Positions 17,368 through 26,026 of a stretch of DNA of 64,000 bases are shown piece by piece. The stretch's first letter is position 1. The number at the start of each line of letters is the position of its first letter. The translations under genes were made by a program, and so were the position numbers. The notes under the pieces are model-generated. The model saw only the letters and a program-made list of their open reading frames with translations, was not told where the DNA came from and made no database searches. Origin of the DNA: CAYWPG01 sp964460035 (GTDB lineage: Bacteria; Pseudomonadota; Gammaproteobacteria; Nitrococcales; AK92); contig CAYWPG010000005.1 of NCBI GenBank assembly GCA_964460035.1, positions 65,197 to 129,196 of the forward strand, given 5' to 3'.

Positions 17368-18867
17368 TCAGGTGCTGCAAGCCGGCATTAGGGCCCGCGT
17401 GTTCTTCAGGGACGTTTCGTCGGACGTGAAGTCCGTATTGTTCGTGAAGGCGCAGCCAAAGTCGGGGTCAGCCACGGCGGCCGGGTCGAGAATATTGTCT
17501 CCATTCGGCTTCGTTCCGCCCTGCTCCCAGGCAGCCAGGTCCTGGAAGGCGCGCCACTCTTCCGCGGTGGAGAAATCGCAATGCCCCGGCGAGCGGATCG
17601 CCCGCTGGACTAGCCACTGGCTGTTACCGTTCTCGGTTGCTCGCTGCAAGTAGATTTGTTGCATGGAGAACGGCACGAACAGATCGCCCAGCGTGTGCAG
17701 GGTTACTACCGGCACGTTGAATCGTCCCTGTACCTGCGGTATCCAGCGCAAGCCGTCCTCGCGCAACCCGTTGGCCCCGGTTTCCGGCTCATGGCGATAG
17801 ATCGTGTCGTTGAACTGCTGCTCCGCCGCAGTCAGCTGCGCGCCGGGCAAGCTCTCCCAGCGATAGACGATGTGCGTGGTGTCGACCACATTGCGGTTGA
17901 GAATGCCGGCTATGGTGCCCTCAGGCACGCCGTAATTCAGTATCAGCTCGTTCCACTGCTTGAGCACCGCGGCTTGCTCGAAGATAGGACGCGGCCCGCC
18001 GGTGAGATTGGCCCACATTCCCAGGAGCTTCCTGCCCTCGTCAGTGGGAGTGCCGGCCAACAAGGGGCTGGCTTGATAATCTTCCCATAGCGTCTCGATG
18101 ACCTTGGGCCGGACCTCGTTTTGGTATTCATCGGCGGAGCTTGGGGGCTCGTCGAAGCCCGCCAGCTTCTGCGCGGCGCGGTTCCAGGCAGCGAAATAAT
18201 CGAACAGTTCGGTGTCGCCCATCACGCCGCACATGGGCAGCGCCGCGGCGTAGTTGACCTTATTGTTCGCCGTCGCCAGCGTTTCGTCCTCGATGGCGGC
18301 GCCGGCAATATGGCCGCCCATGGAGTGGCCGATGATGTAGTACTTGTTGGGGTTGCCGTGCGCGCCGCCAGTGAGCTCGGTGAAGGCTTTGGCCAGGGCG
18401 TTCGTGTCCTCGACTCCGGCGCGCACGTCATAGTAGTTGGCGCTGTAGCTGGAGGCGGCCCAGGCGTAGCCCGCTTCGATCAGATTCCTCGCGATACGCG
18501 GCGGGGTTACGGTCAGCTCTTCGCCTTCGCCACGGTAGCCGTGGGCATACATGACCAGGACTCCGTTCCAGGGCGTGCCGCCGTTTTCGCCGTTGGGTAC
18601 CTGGATGATGTAGCTGGCGTCGCCCCGCTCGCCCTTGTGCAAACCGCCATAGATTTCGGCGTTCAATCCAGCGTTTAAGAGCTTTAGCATCTCTTCGGAC
18701 GGCTCGGCAGCGGTGAAGCTGCGGCCATCGTGTACGCGTTCGAGTTCCGGCTCCGCCGGGGGCTTTTTCTTGTTGTCGCTGTCGGAGCCGCAGCCGGCCA
18801 ATAGTGCCGCGGTAAGCAGCAGGGTCGCGCTAGCCGTTAAAAACCGACTTTTGCTGACGTCGATCAT
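17368..18867 (-). CDS. Lipoprotein alpha/beta hydrolase
   Basis: 499 aa protein with a lipoprotein signal peptide (hydrophobic 10-22, lipobox LAGC with the lipidated C26), hence exported and membrane-anchored. The nucleophile elbow is GHSMGG with S182; 'YAHGYRGEGE' near 108 gives the oxyanion loop and 'GHCDFSTAEEW' carries the likely catalytic histidine. The region from 190 to 420 is helical and unlike common esterases. Similar proteins are annotated only as hydrolases or prolyl-oligopeptidase-like; substrate unknown. A strong AGGAGGAG supports the start. Confidence 0.82.
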   Translation of the reverse strand: MIDVSKSRFLTASATLLLTAALLAGCGSDSDNKKKPPAEPELERVHDGRSFTAAEPSEEMLKLLNAGLNAEIYGGLHKGERGDASYIIQVPNGENGGTPWNGVLVMYAHGYRGEGEELTVTPPRIARNLIEAGYAWAASSYSANYYDVRAGVEDTNALAKAFTELTGGAHGNPNKYYIIGHSMGGHIAGAAIEDETLATANNKVNYAAALPMCGVMGDTELFDYFAAWNRAAQKLAGFDEPPSSADEYQNEVRPKVIETLWEDYQASPLLAGTPTDEGRKLLGMWANLTGGPRPIFEQAAVLKQWNELILNYGVPEGTIAGILNRNVVDTTHIVYRWESLPGAQLTAAEQQFNDTIYRHEPETGANGLREDGLRWIPQVQGRFNVPVVTLHTLGDLFVPFSMQQIYLQRATENGNSQWLVQRAIRSPGHCDFSTAEEWRAFQDLAAWEQGGTKPNGDNILDPAAVADPDFGCAFTNNTDFTSDETSLKNTRALMPACST

Positions 18868-19227
18868 GAGAGGGTCTCCTCCTGACTTGTTATTGCCGCC
18901 CTATTGTTTTTGTGCAGCATCGGAGGTGCTTTCCGATCTCAGGGCGAGCCATTATCAGGCCCCAGCGGGCCTATTATGTCAATGCAGATTGTTGCTGTGT
19001 CTTAATGGTCGAACACTGTTTAAGTTTGTGTCGAATAGCTTACAGATTCAGGGGCGATGAGGTGTCGCAGGGGGCAGCGATAGAGCCGTCGATAGCAAGG
19101 ATTGATACGGAAGATCGGTTGGCATTGCGCTTATCCGAATCGGCGCAACAAGGACTCGGTGCGAGGTAAACGAGCCAGCGCGAGTCCAGCTCGCGGCACG
19201 CGTGTGGCTCGCATAATAAGGGTTCGA
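18868..19227. other. Intergenic region, AT-rich, probable promoter of the lipoprotein gene
   Basis: 360 bases between the lipoprotein start and the end of the sigma-factor gene, both on the minus strand. The part from about 18950 to 19060 is distinctly more AT-rich than its surroundings, as a promoter region would be. I find no gene and no convincing -35/-10 pair. Confidence 0.35.
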
Positions 19228-20499
19228 CTAAGGTAATTCGTAGCCTTCCGCGAGTTCCGCTAGCCGTCGCTCAAGGAAACGCCGCTCGGGTTCCTGTTGC
19301 GTGAGGTCCAGCGCGCGCCGATAAGCCGCCCGGGCATCGTTGGCACGCCCTAGCCGCCGCAGCATATCGGCTTGGGCCGCGTGCGCGAGGTGATAGTTAG
19401 CCAGCTCGCCACGGGACAGGATGCTCTCTATCAGCTCCAGGCCCGCCTGCGGGCCGTCGCGCATAGCCACGGCGACTGCGCGGTTGAGCTCGACCACGGG
19501 CGAAGGATTGATTCTCAGCAGCACATCGTACAGGCCGACGATTTCGTTCCAGTCCGTTGCCGCCGGTTCCGCCGCGCTGGCGTGCACGGCAGCAATAGCG
19601 GCCTGGATGCTGTACGGCCCGAACCGGCCCGACGACAGGGCGCGGGCAACCAGCTCGCAGCCCTCGGTAATCAGCGCCTGGTCCCATAGCGAGCGATCCT
19701 GCTCCTCCAGCAGAATCAGATCGCCGTCGGCCGTGGTACGCGCGGCACGGCGCGACTCCTGCAACAGCATCAGGGCAAGCAGCCCGGCCACCTCAGGCTC
19801 CGGCAACAAGGCGCCGAGCAGCCTGCACAAGCGTATGGCCTCGGTGGACAAGTCGGCACGGGTGAGCCGGTCGCCGGAAGAGGCGGAATAGCCCTCGTTG
19901 AATACCAGATAGATCACACGCAGAACCGCATTCAAGCGCTCCGGCAATTCCGATTGGGCCGGGACTTCATAGGGTATGCGGGCCTCGCGTATCTTGCGCT
20001 TGGCGCGCACGATGCGCTGCGCCATCGTCGGGGCGGGTGTGAGAAACGCGCGCGCCACTTCCTCGGTGGTGAGCCCGCAGACCTCGCGCAGCGTGAGAGC
20101 GATCTGCGCATCTTCGGCCAGGGCTGGATGGCAGCAAGTGAAGATCAGGCGCAAGCGGTCATCCTCCAGGCCTTCGTCTTCCAGCAGCGTGTCCGGATCG
20201 GCTTGGCTCTCCAGTTCCAGGGCCAGTTCGGAAAGCACGCTATCGAAGCGCGCGGCGCGGCGAATGCGGTCTATCGCCTTGAAGCGCCCTGCCGACACTA
20301 GCCAGGCACGCGGATTGGCCGGTATTCCGTCACGCGGCCACTGTTCCAACGCCGCTGCGAACGCATCTTGCAGCGCTTCCTCGGCACGCTCGAAATCGCC
20401 CAGCAAGCGGATCAGCGTTGCCAGCACGCGGCGCGATTCCGTGCGATAGATATTCTCGACCCTAGCTTGGATGCTAGCGGTTTCGGTGTTGTTCGCCAT
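19228..20499 (-). CDS. ECF42-type RNA polymerase sigma factor with C-terminal TPR-like domain
   Basis: 423 aa sigma-70-family regulator. Region 2 (about 20-80, with 'DFERAEEALQDAFAAALEQWP') and region 4 (helix-turn-helix around 'VCGLTTEEVARAFLTP') are followed by a 230-residue C-terminal extension of helical repeats ('YDVLLRINPSPVVELNRAVAVA'), the DUF6596 arrangement of the ECF42 group. That group has no anti-sigma factor and is encoded beside DGPF/YCII-related proteins, as here (20653-20997 and 21346-21699). The three genes run in the same direction, and a promoter resembling the ECF42 target motif lies ahead of the first. Confidence 0.9.
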   Translation of the reverse strand: MANNTETASIQARVENIYRTESRRVLATLIRLLGDFERAEEALQDAFAAALEQWPRDGIPANPRAWLVSAGRFKAIDRIRRAARFDSVLSELALELESQADPDTLLEDEGLEDDRLRLIFTCCHPALAEDAQIALTLREVCGLTTEEVARAFLTPAPTMAQRIVRAKRKIREARIPYEVPAQSELPERLNAVLRVIYLVFNEGYSASSGDRLTRADLSTEAIRLCRLLGALLPEPEVAGLLALMLLQESRRAARTTADGDLILLEEQDRSLWDQALITEGCELVARALSSGRFGPYSIQAAIAAVHASAAEPAATDWNEIVGLYDVLLRINPSPVVELNRAVAVAMRDGPQAGLELIESILSRGELANYHLAHAAQADMLRRLGRANDARAAYRRALDLTQQEPERRFLERRLAELAEGYELP

Positions 20500-20652
20500 G
20501 GGCGATAACTGTCGTCAGGGGCTGGAGCGGCAAATTATGCGGCCAAGGCGGCCTGCAAAAAACACGCGTGCGCCCGGGCAAGCCCATCGAAATAAACATT
20601 GGTGCTTATGCTGGCGGTGGCCGCCCAGCCGAGGTCTTCAACCGGCTCGCTA

Positions 20653-20997
20653 TCACGGCTGGAGTTCTCGCACCGGCCGTACCTCCACGCAACCCACTCG
20701 CGCCGCAGGGATGCCGGCCGCAATCTTCAGAGCTTCCTCCCGGCTTTCGGCATCCACCAGATAGAAGCCGGCCAGCTGCTCCTTGGTTTCCGCAAAAGGG
20801 CCATCGGTGATAGTGATTTTCCCGTTTCGGACTCGCACTGTCGTCGCCGTGCTGACCGGTTCCAGCGCCTCCGCGGCGATCATCCGCCCGCTTTCTTTCA
20901 CCGAATTGCTGTAGGCCATGCACTCGCTATCCTTTGGACTTTCAGGTAACGAGTGCAGCAATTTCTCGTCGCTGTAGACAAGGCATAGGAATTTCAT
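20653..20997 (-). CDS. YCII-related DGPF protein (proximal to the sigma gene)
   Basis: 114 aa protein with the family hallmark 'ITDGPFAETKEQLAGFYLVD'. YCII-related proteins fold as ferredoxin-like dimers; in ECF42 modules they are proposed partners or targets of the sigma factor, with unknown chemistry. ATG at 20997 has GGAGG upstream. It lies 153 bases ahead of the sigma gene. It is clearly paralogous to the protein at 21346-21699; the DGPF block is nearly identical. Confidence 0.9.
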   Translation of the reverse strand: MKFLCLVYSDEKLLHSLPESPKDSECMAYSNSVKESGRMIAAEALEPVSTATTVRVRNGKITITDGPFAETKEQLAGFYLVDAESREEALKIAAGIPAARVGCVEVRPVRELQP

Positions 20998-21345
20998 TGG
21001 GCCTCCGTAGCGCGCAAGAGGAATGTTTTCAGCATAGCGTATGCCGGGGGACGTTCGTCGGCCAAAGCCTGGAACGATACATTTTTGCATGCCTGGCGCT
21101 ATCGCTGATACGTGCTCCGCTGGACAGCGTATCAGCCTTCGCCAACTCTCCATGTGCTCCGCCGTCTGCGCGGATAGCTGTCCGCCAGGCGTGGCGCTCG
21201 CTCCGGAGTTTTTGTCCGCTCTGGTCACCGCCATGCAACGCATGCCGCATCGCGCCATATCCTGCATGCGGCGGGCGGATCGTAGAGGAGAACGCTACCA
21301 GCCGGTGGCTAGTCGAAGCGGCGCCCGAGCAATCGACAGCAACCG
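20998..21345. other. Gap between the two DGPF genes
   Basis: 348 bases with no recognised gene. An open frame continues upstream of the proximal DGPF gene across most of this gap (to 21267 on the minus strand), but its residues resemble nothing and the start with a ribosome binding site is at 20997. No TGTCGA-type element is visible in front of the proximal gene. Confidence 0.4.
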
Positions 21346-21699
21346 CTACGGGTAGGACTCATCAATTGGGCGCACCTCTATGCTACCGAGTCGGGCCGGC
21401 GGGATCTTCGCTGCGATTTGGATGGCCGCGTTCAGATCCCGTGCTTCTATCAAGTAGAAGCCACCGAGTTGCTCTTTGGTTTCCGCGAAGGGGCCGTCGG
21501 TGATGTCGACCTTCCCATTGCGGACGCGCACGGTAGTGGCCGTGTCCACGGACAGGAGGCGTTGCATGGCGATCAGGCGGCCTTGTTGTGCGAGCTCGGC
21601 GCGGTATTCGTTGCACTCTCCATGCACGGCGGCTAGCTCGGCAGCCGGCATGGCCGCGACGGTCTTCTCATCGTTATAAATCAGACATAAGTACTTCAT
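21346..21699 (-). CDS. YCII-related DGPF protein (promoter-proximal)
   Basis: 117 aa, same family as the protein at 20653-20997, with 'DITDGPFAETKEQLGGFYLIE'. ATG at 21699 follows GGGAGGAG, which decides it over an upstream in-frame start. It is the first gene of the ECF42 module and is preceded 41-69 bases upstream by a TGTCGA-N17-CGACTA element. Confidence 0.9.
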   Translation of the reverse strand: MKYLCLIYNDEKTVAAMPAAELAAVHGECNEYRAELAQQGRLIAMQRLLSVDTATTVRVRNGKVDITDGPFAETKEQLGGFYLIEARDLNAAIQIAAKIPPARLGSIEVRPIDESYP

Positions 21700-21739
21700 G
21701 GGCTCCTCCCTGTACGGCAAGCGCGTCGTTGTCGACCAT

Positions 21740-21768
21740 TAGTCGCCTGGTCAGGGCGCGATTCGACA
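21740..21768 (-). promoter_or_regulatory. ECF42-type promoter ahead of the DGPF genes
   Basis: On the minus strand TGTCGA (21763-21768) is followed by 17 bases and CGACTA (21740-21745). From the literature as I remember it, ECF42 target promoters carry TGTCGA at -35 and CGA/TC at -10. The element sits a few dozen bases before the first DGPF gene, and the same module encodes an ECF42 sigma factor, so it is probably its target. Confidence 0.65.
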
Positions 21769-21944
21769 GGTGGAGCATGCACGCTGCCAGCGTGTGGTCT
21801 GCTGGGACGAGACGACGACCGAGCCGGCGCCAGGGACAAGCGCCTTGTATGGCGCTTGCGCTATAGTGGTCCGTCCGATCGGTGCAAGCCGCGCGATGCA
21901 CCGACACCGTATAACAGCATCAGCCAATTCCAGGAGGTCGGATC

Positions 21945-22661
21945 ATGGCCGCGCCCGACAAGTTCGTTACGATCAACCGACGCTTCAATGGCCCGCCCGA
22001 TTCGGGTAACGGCGGCTATGTGTGCGGCATGCTCGCGCGCAACATCTCCGGCCCCGCTCAGGTCACTCTACGGCGCCCGATTCCGCTCGATCGGCCGCTG
22101 CGCCTGGTGGCAGACGCCGACGGCGTCGAGCGATTGCTCGATGCTGATCAGACCGTGGCCGAGGCTAGGCCCACGACGGTAGATCTGGATGTGCCCGAGC
22201 CGCCCTCGTTCGAGGTGGCCACCGCTGCGACCCAGCGTTTCCGCGGCTTCGAGCAGCATACATTCCCGACCTGCTTCGTCTGCGGGCCCGATCGTGCCGA
22301 AGGCGATGGCCTGCGGCTGTTCACTGGCCCGGTTCCTGAGCGCGAGCTGGTGGCCGCACCTTGGGTGCCGGATGCTTCTTTGGGAGATGCCGAGGGGGTG
22401 GTGCGCGAGGAATTCGTATGGGCGGCCCTGGACTGTCCTGGCGCTTTCGCCCTGTCCCTGACCGCGCCCATGACGCCTATGGTGCTGGGCGATTTGCAGG
22501 CGCAGGTTCTGAAGCCGGTGCACGCGGGCAGGCGGTATGTGGTGGTGGGGTGGCCGCGCGGAGCGGAAGGACGCAAGCATTACGCGGGCACGGCCGTATT
22601 CGACGAGGCCGGCGTACTGCACGCCAAGGCGAAAGCGATCTGGATCGCGTTGGCCCGTTGA
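21945..22661 (+). CDS. Hot-dog-fold (thioesterase-superfamily-like) hypothetical protein
   Basis: 238 aa protein that I read as a tandem hot-dog arrangement. An N-terminal half has 'RFNGPPDSGNGGYVCGMLA' and 'VTLRRPIPLDRPL'; the C-terminal half has 'PTCFVCGPDR..GDGLRLF', 'WAALDCPGAFAL' and 'VLKPVHAGRRYVVVGWP', the pattern of PaaI-like/acyl-CoA-binding proteins of this type. A thioesterase or acyl-CoA-binding role is inferred from fold only. AGGAGGT precedes the ATG. It is divergent from the ECF42 module. Confidence 0.7.
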   Translation: MAAPDKFVTINRRFNGPPDSGNGGYVCGMLARNISGPAQVTLRRPIPLDRPLRLVADADGVERLLDADQTVAEARPTTVDLDVPEPPSFEVATAATQRFRGFEQHTFPTCFVCGPDRAEGDGLRLFTGPVPERELVAAPWVPDASLGDAEGVVREEFVWAALDCPGAFALSLTAPMTPMVLGDLQAQVLKPVHAGRRYVVVGWPRGAEGRKHYAGTAVFDEAGVLHAKAKAIWIALAR

Positions 22662-22989
22662 CGGCGCCGGGTATGGGCGCTTCTGGCCCGGCTATTCTGC
22701 TCTGGCAGCGGTAGCCGGCGCCTTTGCCAGGCCGCCTGGCGCGAACGCGCCCGGCAAAGTCGCACGATCGAAGGTGTCGATTCGATTCCCGCCGCCCTCG
22801 GGTGCGCTCGGTAGCAACGGTGGTATCGAGCGCTTCACTGCAGGGACCGTGAGAAAGCGCTGGATAGGCGACGCGCGGGCAGTCTGACCGAAGTCAGGGA
22901 GGCGCCCATCGCAGCACGTATCGAGCACAGCGAGGAGCGCTCCTCGCCTCTTAGGCGGGTAAGCTGCGCGCGCTCCTTGGTCCTTTAGG
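22662..22989. other. Intergenic region with an 18-base palindromic hairpin
   Basis: 328 bases between convergent genes without a gene. The palindrome GCGAGGAGCGCTCCTCGC at 22930-22947, followed by CTCTT, could be a terminator for the plus-strand gene ending at 22661, though it is about 270 bases away. The remainder shows nothing I can name. Confidence 0.4.
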
Positions 22990-23574
22990 TCAATAGGCCA
23001 GTTCCAGAGCCGTGTAAATGACCGTCAGAGCCTTGTCGTCGAGCCCGTCCTTGACGCCCGCTAGCGGCAATGCGATACGAAGACCTACATGCTTGTTGAA
23101 GTAGTAGCCGCCCCCGATTTCCATTAACAACGAGGTGCCGCTCTCTTTCAGGCGGCCTAGTACGCCCAGGTCGTACTCGGTATCAAGCTTGTGAGCGCCG
23201 ATCTTGCCATAAATAAAGCCGCCGTACGGAGCGTCGTGCCGCGCGCGGTCCCGGGAGCCTTCCTGCAGGATGCCGCCGATGGCTATTCCCATACCATGAC
23301 TTCTGACCGTCCAGTTCGTGCGCTGGATATCCTGCTCGCCGGAGTCCAGCTGGTACGCTTCGATAAACCAGCCCACGCCCGCGGTCTCGCCTATCACCGG
23401 CTCGATGTCGCTGCGCACGCCAAGGTACGCGACGTGGCTGAACTGGTTGGATACGTCCTCGTAGTCGCGCATGTAGTATCCCGCTCCGGCACCGACGTAA
23501 AACTCCAGCGCGTGAGCGTTCAGGGGAGCGATCAAAGCGATAAGAAGCAGGGCAAGGGGGTATCTGATAGTCAT
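22990..23574 (-). CDS. Outer-membrane beta-barrel protein
   Basis: 194 aa. A cleavable signal peptide (hydrophobic 8-20, cleavage probably after AHA near residue 22) is followed by alternating amphipathic strands rich in Gly and aromatic residues ('EFYVGAGAGYYMRDY', 'GGFIYGKIGAHKLDTEY', 'LMEIGGGYYFNKHVGLRIALPL') and a C-terminal aromatic residue. This is the pattern of eight-stranded OmpW/OmpA-like barrels. Specific function is unknown and no partner gene is adjacent. Confidence 0.75.
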   Translation of the reverse strand: MTIRYPLALLLIALIAPLNAHALEFYVGAGAGYYMRDYEDVSNQFSHVAYLGVRSDIEPVIGETAGVGWFIEAYQLDSGEQDIQRTNWTVRSHGMGIAIGGILQEGSRDRARHDAPYGGFIYGKIGAHKLDTEYDLGVLGRLKESGTSLLMEIGGGYYFNKHVGLRIALPLAGVKDGLDDKALTVIYTALELAY

Positions 23575-23741
23575 TGGGAGTCTCTGCGAAAGGGATGCGT
23601 AACTGTCCTGCCGGTGAGGGCGGGGGAGATCGAATCCCTAGGACTATCGGCCCCGCGGGGGATACCTTGAAACAGCACCGGTAGCCGCTTTGGTGGGAGC
23701 GCCGCCTGGGCGCGTATGCCTTTCGGTGGGTGCGCCGTTTA

Positions 23742-24839
23742 TCAGAACAGTCCAAGCTGCAGGGCCGCCGCCTCTTTGACGGGCCGCAGCCCCGAGCCGG
23801 TAACTCCCAGCAGCCGAACCGGTCGCCGGCTGGCTTCCGTGCGCTTGAGCAACTCCTCCATGACCTCCATCACGGCCTCCACGTCGAGCAAGGGATAAGG
23901 GGCGGTATAGGAGCGCGTGACCTGTTGAAAATCGTGGTACTTCACTTTCAGCGTCCAGGTGGCGGCAGTAAGCCCTTTCTGGGCCAAGCCTTCCAGCACT
24001 TCCGTTGCGAGCGGCCGCAAAGCGGCCAGCATGGCTGCCGGGTCGTCCAGGTCGCGCTCGAAGGTGGTTTCGCTGCCGTAGGATTTGCGCACACGCCGGG
24101 GGCGTACCGGACGCTCGTCGATGCCACGGGCGATGTGGTAGTAGAACGAACCGCTCTTGCCGAAGACGCGTTGCAGATCTTCCAGGCTCCATGCCGCCAG
24201 ATCGGCGCCGGTCCTGATCCCTAGCTTGTGCATTTTCGCTTCGGTGGCCGGACCCACGCCGTGAAAGCGGCCGATGGGCAAGGCAGCGATGAAAGCCGGG
24301 CCTTGCTCGGGAGTGATCAGGTGCAAGCCGTCGGGCTTGTCGATGTCCGAGGCGAGTTTGGCTAGGAACTTGTTGTAGGAGACTCCGGCCGATGCGGTAA
24401 GGCCGGTTTCCTCGAAGATCTCCTGCTTGATGCGGCGCGCGATCAGCGTTGCCGAACCGCGGCAGGCGGTACAGGCGGTGACATCCAGATACGCTTCGTC
24501 CAGCGAGAGGGGCTCTACCAGCTCGGTATAGCGGCGAAAAATGGCGCGGATGCGCTGCGATTCCGCTCGGTAGACCTCGAAACGCGGCCGCAGGAATACG
24601 GCATGCGGGCAGAGCCGACGCGCACGCGCCGACGCCATGGCAGAGCGAATGCCATAGCGGCGCGCCTCGTAGCTTGCGGTTGCCACTACGCCGCGGCCGT
24701 CCGGCGAGCCGCCGACTACCACAGGCCGTCCGCGCAGGCGCGGATCGTCACGCTGTTCCACCGCCGCGTAGAACGCGTCCATGTCGATGTGGATGATCTT
24801 GCGTATCGTCGGGTACGCTGATTTGCGAACGGAACTCAT
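23742..24839 (-). CDS. dinB: DNA polymerase IV (DinB)
   Basis: Y-family translesion polymerase, 365 aa. Catalytic carboxylates are D19 (HIDMDAFYAAVEQ) and D114/E115 (SLDEAYLD); the thumb and little-finger domains follow (helix-hairpin-helix with 'FHGVGPATEAKMHKLGI'). The protein ends exactly with QLGLF, a canonical beta-clamp-binding motif, so it is complete. ATG at 24839 is chosen by homology to the family start (the frame extends 47 codons up without support). No LexA box was identified upstream. Confidence 0.95.
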   Translation of the reverse strand: MSSVRKSAYPTIRKIIHIDMDAFYAAVEQRDDPRLRGRPVVVGGSPDGRGVVATASYEARRYGIRSAMASARARRLCPHAVFLRPRFEVYRAESQRIRAIFRRYTELVEPLSLDEAYLDVTACTACRGSATLIARRIKQEIFEETGLTASAGVSYNKFLAKLASDIDKPDGLHLITPEQGPAFIAALPIGRFHGVGPATEAKMHKLGIRTGADLAAWSLEDLQRVFGKSGSFYYHIARGIDERPVRPRRVRKSYGSETTFERDLDDPAAMLAALRPLATEVLEGLAQKGLTAATWTLKVKYHDFQQVTRSYTAPYPLLDVEAVMEVMEELLKRTEASRRPVRLLGVTGSGLRPVKEAAALQLGLF

Positions 24840-25035
24840 GGTCGGATCATTGTAGTAGCGCGAACGGTGTTGCCGCATTCGTGTCCCTATGGAGATCGCA
24901 TCGTTCGCCGCTTCGATGGATGCAAGCCCTTGAGAAAGATGCGGCACCGTGGCCGACATCTGCCGGCCGCCCGCTACCAAACAACCTCATCGACGGGAAT
25001 GTTCGATATGTCCCGTAAGGAGCGTTAGTCAGAAC

Positions 25036-25998
25036 ATGAATTATGCCGCGCTGCGCCGTCGCCGCTTCCTCAATCGCATGCAGACGCTATTGCTGGTGCT
25101 GGCCATGGCCGCGCTGGTCGGCAGCATAGGTTATATCATCGGCGGCCGCGGCTACGGCGTGGCCGCTATCGCATTGGTCGGGGTGCTTTATTTGCTCAAC
25201 CCGGCGCTGTCGCCACGCCTGCTGATGAGCATGTTCCGCGGCTATCGGCTGGACTATCGACAGGCCGCCCCGCTTTATGCCGCGCTTGCGGAGCTGTGCA
25301 GGCGCGCCGGGTTGCCGGCGGTACCGGTGCTGTACTACCTGCCCACGCCAATGATGAACGCATTTGCTGTCGGCAGGCGGGATAATGCCGCGATCGCGCT
25401 GTCCGACGGGCTTCTCAGGGCGATGAATCCGCGCCAGCTGGCGGCGGTGCTGGCGCACGAGGTGAGTCATATCGCGCACAACGATCTGCGGACGATGGCG
25501 TTTGCGGATCTCGCTCATCGGTTCACGCTGTTTCTTTCGCTCTTCGGGCAAGTCCTGTTGCTATTGAATCTGCCGCTGCTGTTGTGGACTGACTATCACA
25601 TCAGCTGGCTAGCGATTCTCCTGCTGGTGCTTTCGCCCACCCTGAGTGCGCTGCTCCAGCTCGGGCTGTCGCGCAGCCGCGAGTACGAGGCCGATCGGCT
25701 CGGGGCCGAGCTGGTGGGCGATCCCCAGGCGCTGGCTTCGGCGTTGGCGCTGATGGAGCGCTATCAGGGCGGTTTCATCGAGCAGCTGCTGTTTCCCAAC
25801 CGCAATCGGCGCGAGCCTTCGCTGCTGCGCACCCACCCCCCTACAGAGAAGCGAATTCAGCGCTTGCGCGAGTTGCAGGGGCAGGCAGGCCGCCGCGGCT
25901 GGCGGCCGCTGCAGCTGCATGAGCCGTACAGCCCTGGGTGGCCGGAGCCATTGGCAAGACGCGGCGGATTCTGGGACTGGCTTAACGGCAGGTACTAG
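25036..25998 (+). CDS. M48 family zinc metalloprotease (HtpX-like)
   Basis: Inner-membrane metalloprotease, 320 aa. Two N-terminal membrane segments (about 15-55), zinc motif HEVSH at 141-145, third ligand in 'SREYEADRLGAEL', and two more membrane segments around 160-205. This is the HtpX layout, which degrades damaged membrane proteins, but the N terminus and length differ enough that I do not give the symbol. It is divergent from dinB with 196 bases between. Confidence 0.88.
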   Translation: MNYAALRRRRFLNRMQTLLLVLAMAALVGSIGYIIGGRGYGVAAIALVGVLYLLNPALSPRLLMSMFRGYRLDYRQAAPLYAALAELCRRAGLPAVPVLYYLPTPMMNAFAVGRRDNAAIALSDGLLRAMNPRQLAAVLAHEVSHIAHNDLRTMAFADLAHRFTLFLSLFGQVLLLLNLPLLLWTDYHISWLAILLLVLSPTLSALLQLGLSRSREYEADRLGAELVGDPQALASALALMERYQGGFIEQLLFPNRNRREPSLLRTHPPTEKRIQRLRELQGQAGRRGWRPLQLHEPYSPGWPEPLARRGGFWDWLNGRY

Positions 25999-26026
25999 AT
26001 CACGCCCCGCTGCGGTGCATGGGCGG

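Noticed and set aside
20998..21267. N-terminal extension of the proximal DGPF gene to 21267
   Set aside because: The family start with GGAGG is at 20997; the extra 90 residues match nothing and the paralogue lacks them.
22770..22800. T-arm-like sequence (TTCGATTCCCG) suggesting a tRNA or attachment site
   Set aside because: No cloverleaf can be folded around it: flanking bases do not pair as a T-stem, and no acceptor stem or anticodon arm is present.
23620..23660. Second tRNA-like fragment (GATCGAATCCC)
   Set aside because: No matching T-stem or acceptor arm; likely chance in GC-rich sequence.
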